This document shows, in pieces, positions 62,357-64,000 of a stretch of DNA of 64,000 nucleotides (position 1 is the stretch's first letter; each line of letters starts with the position of its first letter). The DNA is taken from NCBI RefSeq assembly GCF_000472905.1, contig NZ_AXAR01000007.1, forward strand, positions 1 to 64,000. Direction: 5' to 3'. A program made the position numbers and the translations under genes. The notes below the pieces were generated by a model. It was not told where the DNA came from and made no database searches. It saw nothing but the letters and a program-made list of their open reading frames with translations. The DNA is from Alicyclobacillus pomorum DSM 14955. Lineage in GTDB: Bacteria > Bacillota > Bacilli > Alicyclobacillales > Alicyclobacillaceae.

Positions 62357-62369
62357 GGAGGTACATCTT

Positions 62370-64000
62370 ATGAAACTATCCTTTCAATGGATCAGCGATT
62401 ATGTGGACCTCCACGACCTGACTCCGGAAACCCTCGCAGACAAGTTAACGGGCGCCGGTCTGGAAGTGGAGGCGATAACGCCGCGCAACCAAGGGGTCAG
62501 CGGCGTTGTTGTGGGGGAAGTGGTGGCCTGTGAACCCCACCCCAATGCGGATCGGCTGCGGGTGTGCCAGGTCAATGTCGGCGATGGACCACTGCGCACC
62601 ATCGTCTGTGGTGCACCGAACGTGGCAGTCGGACAGAAGGTGCCGACTGCGCTGCCAGGCGCAAAGCTGCCTGGTGGATCCATTGGGGTGGCGAAGCTGC
62701 GCGGCATTGAATCATACGGCATGCTGTGTTCGGCGAAGGAAATCGGTCTGGAGACCAAGCTGTTACCCAAGGAGCAGACGGAAGGGTTGTACGTCCTGCC
62801 CGCCGACGCTCCCGTTGGCGCTGACATCGTGGAGTACCTCGGCCTGGACGATGTGGTGCTCGAAATTGGTCTCACGCCGAACCGCAGCGACTGCCTGTCC
62901 ATACGCGGCTTTGCCTATGAAATTGCAGCCTTGTTAGACCGCCCCACGACGTTTCCAGAAGACGTCAGCCCGGAAACGAGCGGCGCGTCGCCCGTTCAGG
63001 TTCGGATTGATACGCCCCTGTGCCAGCGGTATGAGGCACAGGCCTTCACCGGTGTGAGAACAGGGCCTTCACCTTTATGGATGCAGATGCGTCTGATGGC
63101 CATGGGCATACGTCCCATCAGCCTGCCTGTCGACATCACGAACTATGTGATGTTGGAATGGGGGCAGCCGCTGCATGCATTTGACCTCGACGAAGCCCAC
63201 GAACACACCATCGTTGTACGGCAAGGCCGTTCGGACGAAACTTTGGTGACGCTAGACGGAGAGTCGCGTGAGTTGACCGAGGACACGATTGTGATTGCGG
63301 ACCCAGACCGCGCTATTGGCATCGCCGGTGTCATGGGCGGACAGAATTCAGAGATCACGGCGCAGACGAAGGCGGTGGTTCTGGAATCTGCAGCGTTTGA
63401 CGCCATCTCGGTCCGCAAAACCGGGCAGCGGCTGGGGCTAAGATCCGAGGCGCAGCAGCGGTTTGAAAAAGGCATTGACCCGCAGGCGGTAACTGGGGCG
63501 ATTGTCCGCGCGACGCAGTTGTTCCGGGACCTGGCGGGTGCAGAGGCGTGGGGCGGCGTGGTCCGCGCTACATTTCACGATGCCTATGCGCAGCCTACCG
63601 GCACGGTGGTTGAGTTTTCTCCGGAACGGTGTAATCGACTGCTGGGGACACAGCACAGCGAAGAGACGATGCGCGACGTGTTTCGTCGCCTCGGATTCAC
63701 CGTCGAGTCCACAGAGGGGCAGGTCTGGCGGGTCCATGTTCCGCCGCGCAGGCCGGACATTTCACTGGAGGCTGACCTCGTGGAGGAGGTTGGACGTTTG
63801 GCGGGGTACGACCGTATTCCGACGACGCTGCCTGTGGGGCCAGTCACTGTGGGGGCACGCAATGCGTCGCAGACGCTTCGGAAACGCACGCGTGACGTGT
63901 TGATGAGCTGTGGCATGAGCGAAGTGGTCACGTATGCGCTCACCCATCCTTCGGATCTCGACAAGTTGCGCGTGTCCCCAGACTCACCGTATCGGCAAAT
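62370..64000 (+). CDS. pheT: Phenylalanyl-tRNA synthetase beta chain, C-terminus outside window
   Basis: The frame is open from ATG 62370 (GAGGAGG upstream) to the window edge, 543 codons. Order: B1/tRNA-binding (EMAP-like) domain with VVACEPHPNADRLRVCQV, B3/B4 editing domain with LPVDITNYVMLEWGQPLHAFD, B5 domain (CNRLLGTQHSEE) and the start of the catalytic-like B6/B7 region. The C-terminal anticodon-binding B8 domain is missing only because the window ends. 13 bp after pheS. Confidence 0.96.
   Translation, partial: MKLSFQWISDYVDLHDLTPETLADKLTGAGLEVEAITPRNQGVSGVVVGEVVACEPHPNADRLRVCQVNVGDGPLRTIVCGAPNVAVGQKVPTALPGAKLPGGSIGVAKLRGIESYGMLCSAKEIGLETKLLPKEQTEGLYVLPADAPVGADIVEYLGLDDVVLEIGLTPNRSDCLSIRGFAYEIAALLDRPTTFPEDVSPETSGASPVQVRIDTPLCQRYEAQAFTGVRTGPSPLWMQMRLMAMGIRPISLPVDITNYVMLEWGQPLHAFDLDEAHEHTIVVRQGRSDETLVTLDGESRELTEDTIVIADPDRAIGIAGVMGGQNSEITAQTKAVVLESAAFDAISVRKTGQRLGLRSEAQQRFEKGIDPQAVTGAIVRATQLFRDLAGAEAWGGVVRATFHDAYAQPTGTVVEFSPERCNRLLGTQHSEETMRDVFRRLGFTVESTEGQVWRVHVPPRRPDISLEADLVEEVGRLAGYDRIPTTLPVGPVTVGARNASQTLRKRTRDVLMSCGMSEVVTYALTHPSDLDKLRVSPDSPYRQ

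Overview
The window looks like a chromosome segment of a spore-forming, Gram-positive Firmicute, most probably Alicyclobacillus or a close relative. Reasons: a cotJABC spore-coat operon, ytxC beside a T-box-controlled thrS, infC-rpmI-rplT with a Firmicute-type leader attenuator, a T-box-controlled pheST operon, strong AGGAGG ribosome sites with many GTG/TTG starts, and lipoproteins with Asn/Ala/Thr-rich linkers of the kind seen in acidophilic bacilli. The assignment is inference from gene content, not from a marker gene.

Layout. 1-4.3 kb is an accessory, decayed region: an IS256-family transposase cut by the window edge, lipoprotein genes, a 3' half of tRNA-Cys, and several copies of a structured repeat that I interpret as a small-RNA gene convergent with a small DUF6504-like ORF. 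4.3-13.9 kb carries an FTR1 iron permease, three MFS transporters (one clearly 5'-truncated), a broken DinB-like gene, lipoprotein and membrane genes, a J-domain membrane protein and a WrbA-like flavoprotein. 14.3-24.9 kb is conserved core: tRNA-Leu, tRNA-Val, a thioesterase, ytxC, thrS, infC-rpmI-rplT, an rRNA methyltransferase, DedA and PAP2-like membrane proteins and cotJABC. 25-31.8 kb has an aminotransferase, a polar amino-acid ABC transporter and a fatty-acid activation/oxidation pair. 32-43 kb has CcdC, a lipoprotein, a head-to-head rearrangement (broken MBL hydrolase / SdpR-SdpI pair), odhAB, an M32 carboxypeptidase and a candidate sRNA. 43-44.7 kb holds the intact copy of the repeat module and a decayed IS1182-type element.

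44.7-57.5 kb: psuG, an S9 peptidase, then a run that reads as a phosphate-response region: nucleotide-sugar dehydrogenase, glycosyltransferase, uppP, pstB-phoU-response regulator, and pstSCA. Two 11-bp-periodic Pho boxes precede pstB and pstS, and a weaker one precedes the sugar dehydrogenase, suggesting that a secreted or wall polymer pathway and the Pst system respond together to phosphate starvation. No PhoR-type kinase is beside the regulator; a PAS histidine kinase lies 4.3 kb downstream.

57.7-58.0 kb contains what I consider the best small system: a class-I c-di-GMP riboswitch directly upstream of a 26-residue hydrophobic peptide gene that has its own terminator. The window ends with a DUF5317 protein, a sporulation-type kinase and pheST (pheT runs off the right edge). 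The other candidate for something undescribed is the six-copy ncRNA/DUF6504-like module.
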